From Spongiibacter taiwanensis (lineage in GTDB: Bacteria > Pseudomonadota > Gammaproteobacteria > Pseudomonadales > Spongiibacteraceae), in assembly GCF_023702635.1 (NCBI RefSeq), contig NZ_CP098455.1, forward strand, positions 2,914,001 through 2,978,000: a DNA stretch of 64,000 nucleotides, in the 5' to 3' direction. The notes beneath the pieces were generated by a model that had not been told where the DNA came from, searched no databases, and saw only the letters and a list, made by a program, of their open reading frames with translations. The translations under genes and the position numbers were made by a program. This document shows positions 1 to 6,738 of the stretch, one piece after another (within the stretch, counting starts at the first letter, position 1; the number at the start of each line of letters is the position of its first letter).

Positions 1-1057
1 GGCTGATGTTTGGCCGCTTGATAATGAATTTCTCCGGTTCGGGGAAGACCTGTTCATCATGATTTGCCGCGGCCATGAAAAAGGCCACCCAATCTCCTTT
101 GCGCAGTGCTTGCTCTCCCACTTGGCAATCGTCGAGGACAACGCGGAACAGGCGCTGCGGCGGGCCGTCCCGGCGCAGGCACTCCTCCATGAAGGGGCGA
201 ATTAACTGGCGATCTTCTTTCAGGCGCGCAAACCAGCTTTTGTCCTCGAGCAGCACGCCGATGAGATTGCCCAGAAAATAGGTTGTGGTTTCCGCGCCAG
301 CCACTACCAGGGTGATGCAGAACAGAATCACTTCCTCTTTGCTGAGACCTTTACCTTCATATTCGGCGCGAATGAATGCTGTCATCAGATCATCGCCACA
401 ATGCTCGCCGGCGTTGACTCGGCGATAGCGGTCCTGAACGGCGGCGGTGAAATACTGGAACAGCTCTTCATTGCAAGTCAGACGCTGCTCCGGGGTGAAG
501 TCGGAGGACACCATAAAGGCGTTGGCCCAGCGCACCAGTTTGCGGTAGTGATCCTTGGGCAATCCCATCAGATAGGTCATTACCATTGCCGGGATCACAC
601 CGGCGACTTCATCCATGTAGTCGATTGGTCGATTCATGCATGAGCGAAAAATGTCGGTAACGTCACTGCGCAGGCGATCGACGATGTCGTCGTGGATGCG
701 TTTGGGGGTGAACGCCATCTTCGCCAGATTGCGCAGCTCGGTGTGCCTGGGCTGGTCGTGATTCACCAGCATCAGGCTCGGCGCACTGGATTCTGCCTGC
801 ATGGGATCCTCTGACGAAAATAACTGGGGGTTTTTCAGTACAAAGGCAACATCCTCATACCGGGTGAAAACCCATGCGGGAAAGGGCGTGTCGACCCCCG
901 GTACGGTTCCGGGGGGGTAATCCTTCAGGCCAAAGGCCGGAGGGTGGCTGCGCAGTACCTTGTACACGGGGTAGGGGTTGCTGATGCACTCGGGGCTCAA
1001 CATGTTGGCAACGACGGTATCGATATCGCTGGCCGGATGGCGGCTTGCTTGGTTCAT
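1..1057 (-). CDS. cytochrome P450 (3' end cut by window edge)
   Basis: A heme monooxygenase of the soluble bacterial P450 class, which hydroxylates lipophilic substrates using electrons from a ferredoxin. Reading leftwards from an ATG at 1057, about 352 residues are visible. They include the I-helix oxygen-activation motif (AGAETT, about residue 240) and the K-helix ExxR in ECLR. The heme-ligand Cys loop lies beyond the window edge, so the call rests on the I and K helices and overall colinearity. Its start codon overlaps the stop of the upstream aldehyde dehydrogenase (ATGA, 1054-1057), so the two are almost certainly cotranscribed and may act in sequence on one hydrophobic substrate. The substrate cannot be told from sequence. 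Confidence 0.9.
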   Translation of the reverse strand, partial: MNQASRHPASDIDTVVANMLSPECISNPYPVYKVLRSHPPAFGLKDYPPGTVPGVDTPFPAWVFTRYEDVAFVLKNPQLFSSEDPMQAESSAPSLMLVNHDQPRHTELRNLAKMAFTPKRIHDDIVDRLRSDVTDIFRSCMNRPIDYMDEVAGVIPAMVMTYLMGLPKDHYRKLVRWANAFMVSSDFTPEQRLTCNEELFQYFTAAVQDRYRRVNAGEHCGDDLMTAFIRAEYEGKGLSKEEVILFCITLVVAGAETTTYFLGNLIGVLLEDKSWFARLKEDRQLIRPFMEECLRRDGPPQRLFRVVLDDCQVGEQALRKGDWVAFFMAAANHDEQVFPEPEKFIIKRPNIS

Positions 1058-2445
1058 AGTTTCCTCATTATTTTGTTAATTGCACCGAAGATACGGGGGT
1101 AAGGCGGTGTCACCATTTTGCTGACATCAATACCTCCGCCACGGTAAATGGCGCGGTGGTTGGAAAACTCCCGGAAGCCATCAATGCCCCGGTATTTGCC
1201 CATGCCACTGGCGCCTATTCCACCAAAGGGCAGGTCATCATTGGCATACTGGAAAATGATGTCGTTGTGGATCAATGCACCGGATTGGCTGTTTTTCGCC
1301 ACCTCATCGAATGTGCGCCGATCTCCAAACACGTAGATCGCCAGCGGGTGAGGGCCTTCACCTACCATGGCGATCTGGGATGCGAGCGAGTCGGCGGTCT
1401 TGATCATCAGTGACGGTCCAAATATTTCCTCCCGGCAAATATCCGCGTCCTCGCCCGGGTTGATGGCGACGTGCAGTGAGTATCCGCCGGGCTTTTCGCT
1501 GGCAAAATGGTGGAGTTGGGCGCCTTTGTTCTTTGCGTCACTAATAAGTTGTTCGAGGCGTTGCTTGTGACGAGCGTTGATAACCGAAACGGCGTCATTA
1601 TCGGTGGTTGAGGCATCGGCCCTTGTCACCGCGCGAGCCAGTTTGGGCAGAAATTGATCCAGTTGGTCGGCTGTCATCAATACATAGTCAGGGGCGATAC
1701 AGATCTGGCCAGCGTTAAAGTATTTGCCAAAGGCAACTTTTCTGGCGACGAGGTCAAGATCAGCGCCCGGGCCGACAATCACTGGGCACTTTCCGCCCAG
1801 CTCCAGCGTTAGCGGGACCAGGTTGTCTGCTGCAGAGCGCATAATACTTTTGGCCACCTGCTCGCCACCGGTGTATATCAAGTGATCAAAGGGAAGTGCC
1901 GCAAAGCGTCGGCTGGTATCTACATCACCCAGGGCAACCTGTACCTCTTCCGGCCCGAAATACTCCGGTATGAGATGTGCGAGACGCTCGGCGGTGGCTG
2001 CTGTGATTTCGGACGGTTTGATAAAGGCGGTATTTCCTGCCGCCAGTGCCGATGCCAGCGGCGACAGGGCGAGGTTAATTGGAAAATTCCAGGGGCTGAG
2101 TATTCCAACCACACCCTTTGGGGTGTAAGCGCTCTCACAGCGTGCTCCACTAAAGCGCAGGCTGAGATCCGTCTGGCGACGCTGGGATTGCATCCAGAAG
2201 CTAAGGTTTTTGATTGCATGGTTTACCGATTTGACCGTGGTGGTGATATCGGCAAAGGCGCTTTGCTGCTTGCTGCGATAGCCAAAGTCGTGGCTGAGAG
2301 CGTCGAGCAAGTCGGCTTCCCGTTCCAATAGCAGGGCGCGCAGGCGGCGGAGCCGATCGAGGCGCGTTGCCAACACGGGCGCCGGGTCGCTTTTGTGGCC
2401 TCGGCGAAGCGCGGCCAAAGAGGGGTTTAACAAGTCGTCAGTCAT
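1054..2445 (-). CDS. coniferyl-aldehyde-type NAD(P)+ aldehyde dehydrogenase
   Basis: Oxidises an aldehyde to the acid with NAD(P)+. The protein (463 aa from the ATG at 2445) has the ALDH fold with the LELGGK motif (Glu215) and catalytic Cys249 in FNAGQICIAP. The compact length and the C-terminal region resemble the coniferyl aldehyde dehydrogenase (CalB) subgroup. Upstream in-frame starts exist (ATG 2481, TTG 2493), but a TTGACA-18 bp-TATTAT promoter on this strand has its -10 over the 2481 ATG, so 2445 is the better start; no strong Shine-Dalgarno is seen for any of them. It is followed by the P450 with a 4-base overlap. The palindrome in its promoter suggests repression by the divergent MarR-like protein. 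The true substrate is unknown. Confidence 0.85.
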   Translation of the reverse strand: MTDDLLNPSLAALRRGHKSDPAPVLATRLDRLRRLRALLLEREADLLDALSHDFGYRSKQQSAFADITTTVKSVNHAIKNLSFWMQSQRRQTDLSLRFSGARCESAYTPKGVVGILSPWNFPINLALSPLASALAAGNTAFIKPSEITAATAERLAHLIPEYFGPEEVQVALGDVDTSRRFAALPFDHLIYTGGEQVAKSIMRSAADNLVPLTLELGGKCPVIVGPGADLDLVARKVAFGKYFNAGQICIAPDYVLMTADQLDQFLPKLARAVTRADASTTDNDAVSVINARHKQRLEQLISDAKNKGAQLHHFASEKPGGYSLHVAINPGEDADICREEIFGPSLMIKTADSLASQIAMVGEGPHPLAIYVFGDRRTFDEVAKNSQSGALIHNDIIFQYANDDLPFGGIGASGMGKYRGIDGFREFSNHRAIYRGGGIDVSKMVTPPYPRIFGAINKIMRKL

Positions 2446-2479
2446 ATGAGTTTGTGAGTTATTAGATTTATTGAAGGCC

Positions 2480-2528
2480 ATAATAGTGTTCAAAGTGAAA
2501 TAGTGTCAACAGGAAACTATTTCATTTT
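2480..2528 (-). promoter_or_regulatory. sigma70 promoter with palindromic operator of the aldDH-P450 operon
   Basis: On the minus strand, TTGACA (2509-2504) and TATTAT (2485-2480) are separated by 18 bp. A perfect 9-bp inverted repeat, TGAAATAGT at 2496-2504 and ACTATTTCA at 2516-2524, brackets the -35 with an 11-bp spacer. Allowing one mismatch, the arms extend to 2492 and 2528. The half-sites are 20 bp apart, two helical turns, as expected for a dimeric repressor. The divergently transcribed MarR-like gene starting at 2621 is the obvious candidate to bind here; that is inference. Confidence 0.7.
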
Positions 2529-2620
2529 ATCTTGTGCTGGTTGTGTTGTGCCGCAGATTTGTAAAGAATAGGGGGCGTTTTCACGCAAATATTCCGTAAT
2601 TTCAGCGGCTTGAGGCAAAG

Positions 2621-3124
2621 TTGAAAAAATTTCAGGACGTTAAGGTCAGTGCCGACTCTGCCCCAGAGGGCTTTCTGGATTACTTTTATCCGATCCACTA
2701 TTCCATAGGCATGCGGATTGAGGCGGGTTTGCGAGCCTGTGGTCGGCTTGATCGGCATCAAACCGTCATCATGTGGATTCTTCGCTCCGAGATGCGTCGC
2801 AGTGGCCGCAGCGCCATCCCGCGTAAAGACGTGGTGCGGCTGATGACTAACTGGTACGACATTACCAGTAGCAGTGTTTCCAAGGCCTTGCGTGCCCTGT
2901 CGAAAGAGCCGCTAAATTACCTCGAGCTGCGCGAGGACCCAAATTCCGGCCGGGAGAAGTTGATCGAGATGACCGAGGCAGGCGCCCGGCACTGCGAGGA
3001 AATGATCGCCAGTGCCTGCGATGTCATTCGTCGCATCACCGACAATTTCTCGAAAGAGGAAAATCAGATGGGGATTTTCATGTTCATGCGCATGGATGAG
3101 GAATTCTCCAAAGTAGAGAAGTAG
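2621..3124 (+). CDS. MarR-like winged-helix transcriptional regulator
   Basis: Probable DNA-binding repressor (167 aa). A helical N-terminus is followed by a winged-helix region around residues 45-130. It contains a recognition-helix-like stretch (SSSVSKALRALS) and a wing rich in Arg/Asp/Gly, then a C-terminal dimerisation helix, as in MarR proteins. The likely start is the TTG at 2621 with GAGG 5 bases upstream; the next ATG (2711) would remove N-terminal helix sequence. It is divergent from the aldehyde dehydrogenase-P450 operon, with a palindromic operator between them. A thioesterase gene follows 68 bases downstream. The ligand is unknown, plausibly an aromatic or fatty acid (thioester). 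Confidence 0.75.
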   Translation: MKKFQDVKVSADSAPEGFLDYFYPIHYSIGMRIEAGLRACGRLDRHQTVIMWILRSEMRRSGRSAIPRKDVVRLMTNWYDITSSSVSKALRALSKEPLNYLELREDPNSGREKLIEMTEAGARHCEEMIASACDVIRRITDNFSKEENQMGIFMFMRMDEEFSKVEK

Positions 3125-3192
3125 ACGGCCGTATTGTGGTCCCGGCTTGGCAAGCTCGTTACACTAGCGGGCTTTTCCAGCCGGGGGTGCCC

Positions 3193-4080
3193 GTGTCAGT
3201 CATCGACGACTTTCTTGCCCATCTCTCATTAACCGATCTGGGCGACGACCAGTTTTCTGGGTTCAGCCAGCACTGCGCCGCCACCGGGCATCTCTTCGGC
3301 GGTCAGATCATGGCCCAGGCCTTTTCCGCTGCATCACAAACGGTGAGCCTGCCCCGGCTCGGGCATCAACTCAGTGGTCAATTTCTGCGTCAGGGCGATA
3401 CCGAAAGCCCGGTGTATTTCCGTGTTGAGCGAGTGAAAGAAGGTCGCAGCTTTAGCCATCGCCGTGTGAGTGCGTCCCAGGGTGGTCGCTGTCTGTTCAC
3501 CCTGGATGCGACTTTTCAAGAGGATGAAGCAGGGCTGGATCACGGTGAGTGTTCACCCGTGACTGGGGATCCCGAATCCCTGCCCCGGCTAGAGGATTTT
3601 GACGCCGAGTTTATCGGCCCAGGGCCGCGCCAGTTGTTTGATTTTCTGGCCACTTACAGCGTGTTGGAATATCGCTTTGAGGCGCCGCCGGCCTATCTGG
3701 AACACCGTGACCGGCCGGCGCGCCAGCGCACCTGGGTGCGTGCAAAGTACCCGCTGCCTGAAGACCCGGCATTGCAGCGGGCCTTGTTGGTTTACGCGAG
3801 TGACCACAATTTTCTGCGTACGGCATTGCTCCCCTATCGCAGTCGGGTTGGCAAGGAGGCCTTTCAATTTGCCAGCCTGAATCACTCCCTGTGGATTCAC
3901 CGGCAGGTCGATCTGTCTGAATGGCTGCGCTATGAGGTGGTCAGCCCGGTGGCCTGCCATCATCGTACGCTGGTAACCGGGCATTTCTACGATCTGGCCG
4001 GTCGGCTGGTGGCGACGGCCGTGCAGGAAGGGTTAATGCGGCTTGCCAGTGAAGGTGGGCTTGCCTCTGAGGTAGTTTAA
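3193..4080 (+). CDS. tesB: acyl-CoA thioesterase II (TesB family)
   Basis: Hydrolyses acyl-CoA to free acid and CoA in the cytosol. The double-hotdog TesB fold is indicated by the N-terminal HLFGGQIMAQA block and the C-terminal second hotdog. Equivalents of the E. coli catalytic triad are visible: Asp in YASDHNFL, a Ser in ASLNHSLW at the usual Thr position, and Gln in AVQEGLM. I place the start at the GTG at 3193 (295 aa, close to the usual 286). An upstream GTG at 3136 would add 19 residues that do not look conserved. It follows the MarR-like gene in the same direction and may be cotranscribed, keeping CoA free during degradation of the P450/aldehyde dehydrogenase substrate. Confidence 0.9.
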   Translation: MSVIDDFLAHLSLTDLGDDQFSGFSQHCAATGHLFGGQIMAQAFSAASQTVSLPRLGHQLSGQFLRQGDTESPVYFRVERVKEGRSFSHRRVSASQGGRCLFTLDATFQEDEAGLDHGECSPVTGDPESLPRLEDFDAEFIGPGPRQLFDFLATYSVLEYRFEAPPAYLEHRDRPARQRTWVRAKYPLPEDPALQRALLVYASDHNFLRTALLPYRSRVGKEAFQFASLNHSLWIHRQVDLSEWLRYEVVSPVACHHRTLVTGHFYDLAGRLVATAVQEGLMRLASEGGLASEVV

Positions 4081-4098
4081 AAGGCTAGCCCGGCGGTG

Positions 4099-5376
4099 TT
4101 ACCAGCGATAGTTCACCTGGAATGATAAGGCGTAGGACTTGAATTTTTCCTCGGCGTCTTGTCCGAGCGGCAGCTGGGTATTGGTGTAGTGGCGGTTATT
4201 GTTGGCGGTGTAGAGGTAGGTAATCGCTGCGCTCCAATGGTCGTCAAATTGCTTTTGCAGGGCGGCGCTGAAATGCCACTTGGCTTGCAAATTGTTGAGT
4301 GGCGTGATCGCTGATTTCTCTGTCAAATTACTAACGCGCAAAATGCCGCCCATCGCCTTCAGGCTGTCGTTAAACTGATATTCCACTGACACCGAGTGGG
4401 CGAAATTATCCATGCCGCCAAAATCACCCTTGATCTTGATGTCAGGCGCATTGGCATCTTCTGCTCGCGATAGCGTCGTGTCGATCCCGCCCAGTGCCTC
4501 GCTCCATTCCAGCCAGCTGATCTCGGCGCCGAGGTTAAGTTGTGGTGTTACCTGCCAGGAGGCGCCCAGATTGATTTCCCGGGGCAGCGACAGCCCATCG
4601 ATCTCGGCGTCGTTGTACTGCACTTTGCCCATCCCGATCGCCTGGTAATTCACCTGGGCGCTACCGCCCTCCAGCACCAGCTTGGTCTTTTCGCCATAAC
4701 TGAGGCCCAGGGTCACGGTTTCGCTGGCATCGTATTGCACCCCGGCCCGCCAGGAGAAGGAAATGCCGCTGAGATTGTCGATGCGCAGGCCAAAGAACGG
4801 CCCCTCTGCGCTGGAAGTTTCGTGAAACAGTTTTTGCTCGGCCTCGGAGTAGTTAAGTGAGGCCGACAGCCCCAGACGCAGGCGGTCATTGACCCGCCAG
4901 GCGATAGCGGGTGCTGCCCGAAACACGCCGAACATGGCCGAGAGTTCATCCTCGTTGTTGTACTGGGTGGTTAAGTCCTCGTAGATGTAGCCGACACCGC
5001 CCTGGGCAAACACGCCAAAGCCCACCACAACATCTGGGTTAGCCTCTAGGGGGCTGGTCCAGGCACCGCTCACCAGCACCACAAAGTCGTTATTGGAGTG
5101 TTGCTGATTGCCCAGGGAGTCCCAATGGCTGATACCGCGAATAATGTGGGGCTCCAGATTCAGGGATAAATTCGCTGAGCGCTGTCGGGCGATCCCGGCG
5201 GTATTGCCGTTGAGGCCCATCGGGCCGCTGGAATAGGCGGTATCCGTTCCGGCTTTGCCAATGGCCTCGGTACCAAAGCCCACCGGATTGACGCCAATTC
5301 CAGCGGCGGCGAAGGGGGACCAGCAGAGTGCTATGGTGAGGGTGAGTTGCGGAAGAGGGCTGCGGGTGAATGTCAT
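4099..5376 (-). CDS. outer-membrane transporter, FadL/TodX family
   Basis: A beta-barrel channel for uptake of long-chain fatty acids or other hydrophobic compounds across the outer membrane (425 aa). A Sec signal peptide of about 25 residues ends near AAAGIGVN. The mature N-terminus carries the FadL-type hatch with the FGTEAIGKAGTDTAYSSGP-like segment and Asn-rich loop. The rest is amphipathic strand repeats ending in an aromatic residue (NYRW), as barrels do. It is convergent with tesB (18 bases apart) and divergent from a TetR regulator; two copies of a palindromic operator lie immediately upstream of its start, so TetR control is very likely. The substrate may be shared with the neighbouring P450 pathway. 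Confidence 0.9.
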   Translation of the reverse strand: MTFTRSPLPQLTLTIALCWSPFAAAGIGVNPVGFGTEAIGKAGTDTAYSSGPMGLNGNTAGIARQRSANLSLNLEPHIIRGISHWDSLGNQQHSNNDFVVLVSGAWTSPLEANPDVVVGFGVFAQGGVGYIYEDLTTQYNNEDELSAMFGVFRAAPAIAWRVNDRLRLGLSASLNYSEAEQKLFHETSSAEGPFFGLRIDNLSGISFSWRAGVQYDASETVTLGLSYGEKTKLVLEGGSAQVNYQAIGMGKVQYNDAEIDGLSLPREINLGASWQVTPQLNLGAEISWLEWSEALGGIDTTLSRAEDANAPDIKIKGDFGGMDNFAHSVSVEYQFNDSLKAMGGILRVSNLTEKSAITPLNNLQAKWHFSAALQKQFDDHWSAAITYLYTANNNRHYTNTQLPLGQDAEEKFKSYALSFQVNYRW

Positions 5377-5379
5377 AAA

Positions 5380-5432
5380 TATACCGATTAGTATTTTTTG
5401 GCCAATAATATACCGAAAGGTATATTATTGGC
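5380..5432. promoter_or_regulatory. two tandem TetR-type operators between fadL-like and tetR genes
   Basis: Site A (5380-5395) reads TATACCGATTAGTATT and site B (5409-5424) reads TATACCGAAAGGTATA; they are 29 bp apart centre to centre. Site B lies inside a perfect 32-bp palindrome, with 14-bp arms at 5401-5414 and 5419-5432 around GAAA. Site A is 3 bases from the fadL-like start codon, so binding there would block its transcription or translation start. The adjacent TetR protein is the natural ligand; binding itself is inference. Confidence 0.75.
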
Positions 5433-5523
5433 AGCGTTATTTTGGTGTGAGTTTCTTTTCCGGCAGGGCTTGGGTATAAGGGCGATCGGCATAGCGCCGT
5501 AAGGCGAAAACAGAGGTAGGGGA

Positions 5524-6117
5524 ATGGCGGAACAGAAAATCAGCAAGCGGCAGAAAACGCGGGAGTTGATTCTCCGGGTAGCAGCGCAGCAATTTTCAAA
5601 ATACGGTTTTGCTGGCACCAGCATGGATGGCTTGGCAAAGGCCTGTAAGTTGACCAAAGGCGCCCTGTACGACCACTTTGGTGGCAAAGACGATGTCTAT
5701 GTGCAGAGTCTTACTGCCCATTTTGACCAGGCCCTGGACGGCCTTGAGGTGAAGACCCTGGGTTTGGCGGCGGCACCGGTGGAGGAGCGTTTGCTCTCCT
5801 TTGCCCGCAATTTCGTGCAGCTTCTGTCGGATGACAAGGTGTTCCGGCGGTTGATTATTCACTGGATTACCGACACCCGAACAAGCCCCTCGCAATTGCT
5901 GGTCAGCGGTCGGATCGTCAAGGCCTTTGATTACATGGTGGGGCTGTTGCAGGAATATCGACCACATCTGGATGCCCGCTATCATGCCTACGGGTTTTTC
6001 TGCACCGCCATTTTGGCAGAGGACATGCGCAGTGTCGCCGAGGTACTAACGCCAGAAGTGAAGTCGGTGAAAACCGCCGAGGGCCTGTTGAGCTATTTTA
6101 GGGAGACTTTGGGGTAG
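5524..6117 (+). CDS. TetR/AcrR family transcriptional repressor
   Basis: A 197-aa regulator with an N-terminal TetR helix-turn-helix at about residues 10-57: the motif includes FAGTSMDGLAKACKLTKGALYDHF, described here as TSMDGLA followed by TKGALYDHF. The C-terminal helical domain would bind an inducer. The start is an ATG preceded by a strong purine-rich site (AGAGGTAGGGG). It is divergent from the FadL-like transporter with two palindromic operators between, so autoregulation plus control of the transporter is likely. By analogy to other TetR proteins next to fadL genes, the inducer may be a fatty acyl-CoA or hydrophobic substrate; the sequence does not decide this. Confidence 0.88.
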   Translation: MAEQKISKRQKTRELILRVAAQQFSKYGFAGTSMDGLAKACKLTKGALYDHFGGKDDVYVQSLTAHFDQALDGLEVKTLGLAAAPVEERLLSFARNFVQLLSDDKVFRRLIIHWITDTRTSPSQLLVSGRIVKAFDYMVGLLQEYRPHLDARYHAYGFFCTAILAEDMRSVAEVLTPEVKSVKTAEGLLSYFRETLG

Positions 6118-6166
6118 GTCTGCACGGCGGTCGGCTCCTCGATAAGTGGTTGAGTACAATGGGTGG

Positions 6167-6205
6167 TGTTAGCGAAGCGTTCCCCCTCAGAGGGGCTCGC
6201 TAACA
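6167..6205. terminator. hairpin at the end of the iorAB-cytochrome operon
   Basis: TGTTAGCG (6167-6174) pairs with CGCTAACA (6198-6205), with CCCCT/AGAGGGG pairing inside. It overlaps the stop codon of the cytochrome gene and sits in the 82-base convergent gap with tetR. There is no U-tract on either strand, so it may be a bidirectional 3' stabiliser rather than a classical intrinsic terminator. Confidence 0.4.
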
Positions 6206-6727
6206 GGGACCTCCCGCCTTAACCCAGGCCTCCAGGGCCTCGACAAATTCCGGCTGGGACAGCGGTGGCAAGCTGCGACCCTTGCCCGGCTGCCAACCCC
6301 ACAGCACCAGTTCATCCTCGGCCATATGGTGTTGTAGATCCTCCAAGCTGCGATTACCGTTCTTAGTGGGATCTTTCAGCGCGAGGCACAGCTCAAAGGC
6401 AGTCAGCCCTTCCCAGCCCATGCTCAAGGGTGCAAGCGCCCAGTGGGGCGCCCCCGGAACGGCATCGTCGGCTACGTTGCGATCCTGATGGCAGGCGCTG
6501 CATTGCAGGGTCGGCGCGCCGTGATTGTCCGGTCCTCTTACCACCAATTGGGCGTGGCGGCGGCGATCGTCACCCTGTCGCGGAAATTCGGTGTTGGTAT
6601 GGCAGTTCAAACAGCGCGGGTGAGTCAGTACCTCGTAAAGCGGGGCGAACAAGGTCGATTGACCGAAGACCATCTGGCTGGAGCCGAACAGGCCCAGAAT
6701 CAGGCCGCTCAAAAGCGGTAATTTCAT
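6200..6727 (-). CDS. periplasmic c-type cytochrome (electron acceptor of the IorAB hydroxylase)
   Basis: A 175-aa protein with an N-terminal signal peptide (about 22 residues, ending near VFGQS) and two heme-binding CxxCH motifs, CLNCH and CSACH, about 40 residues apart. It is therefore probably a periplasmic diheme cytochrome. It lies 11 bases downstream of the molybdenum hydroxylase large subunit and on the same strand. Cytochrome genes in this position commonly serve Ior/aldehyde-type molybdenum enzymes by passing electrons to the respiratory chain; that role is inferred from context. Spacing between the hemes and the short length distinguish it from the triheme PaoD-type or alcohol-dehydrogenase cytochromes. 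Confidence 0.75.
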   Translation of the reverse strand: MKLPLLSGLILGLFGSSQMVFGQSTLFAPLYEVLTHPRCLNCHTNTEFPRQGDDRRRHAQLVVRGPDNHGAPTLQCSACHQDRNVADDAVPGAPHWALAPLSMGWEGLTAFELCLALKDPTKNGNRSLEDLQHHMAEDELVLWGWQPGKGRSLPPLSQPEFVEALEAWVKAGGPC

Positions 6728-6738
6728 CGCAGGCCTCC

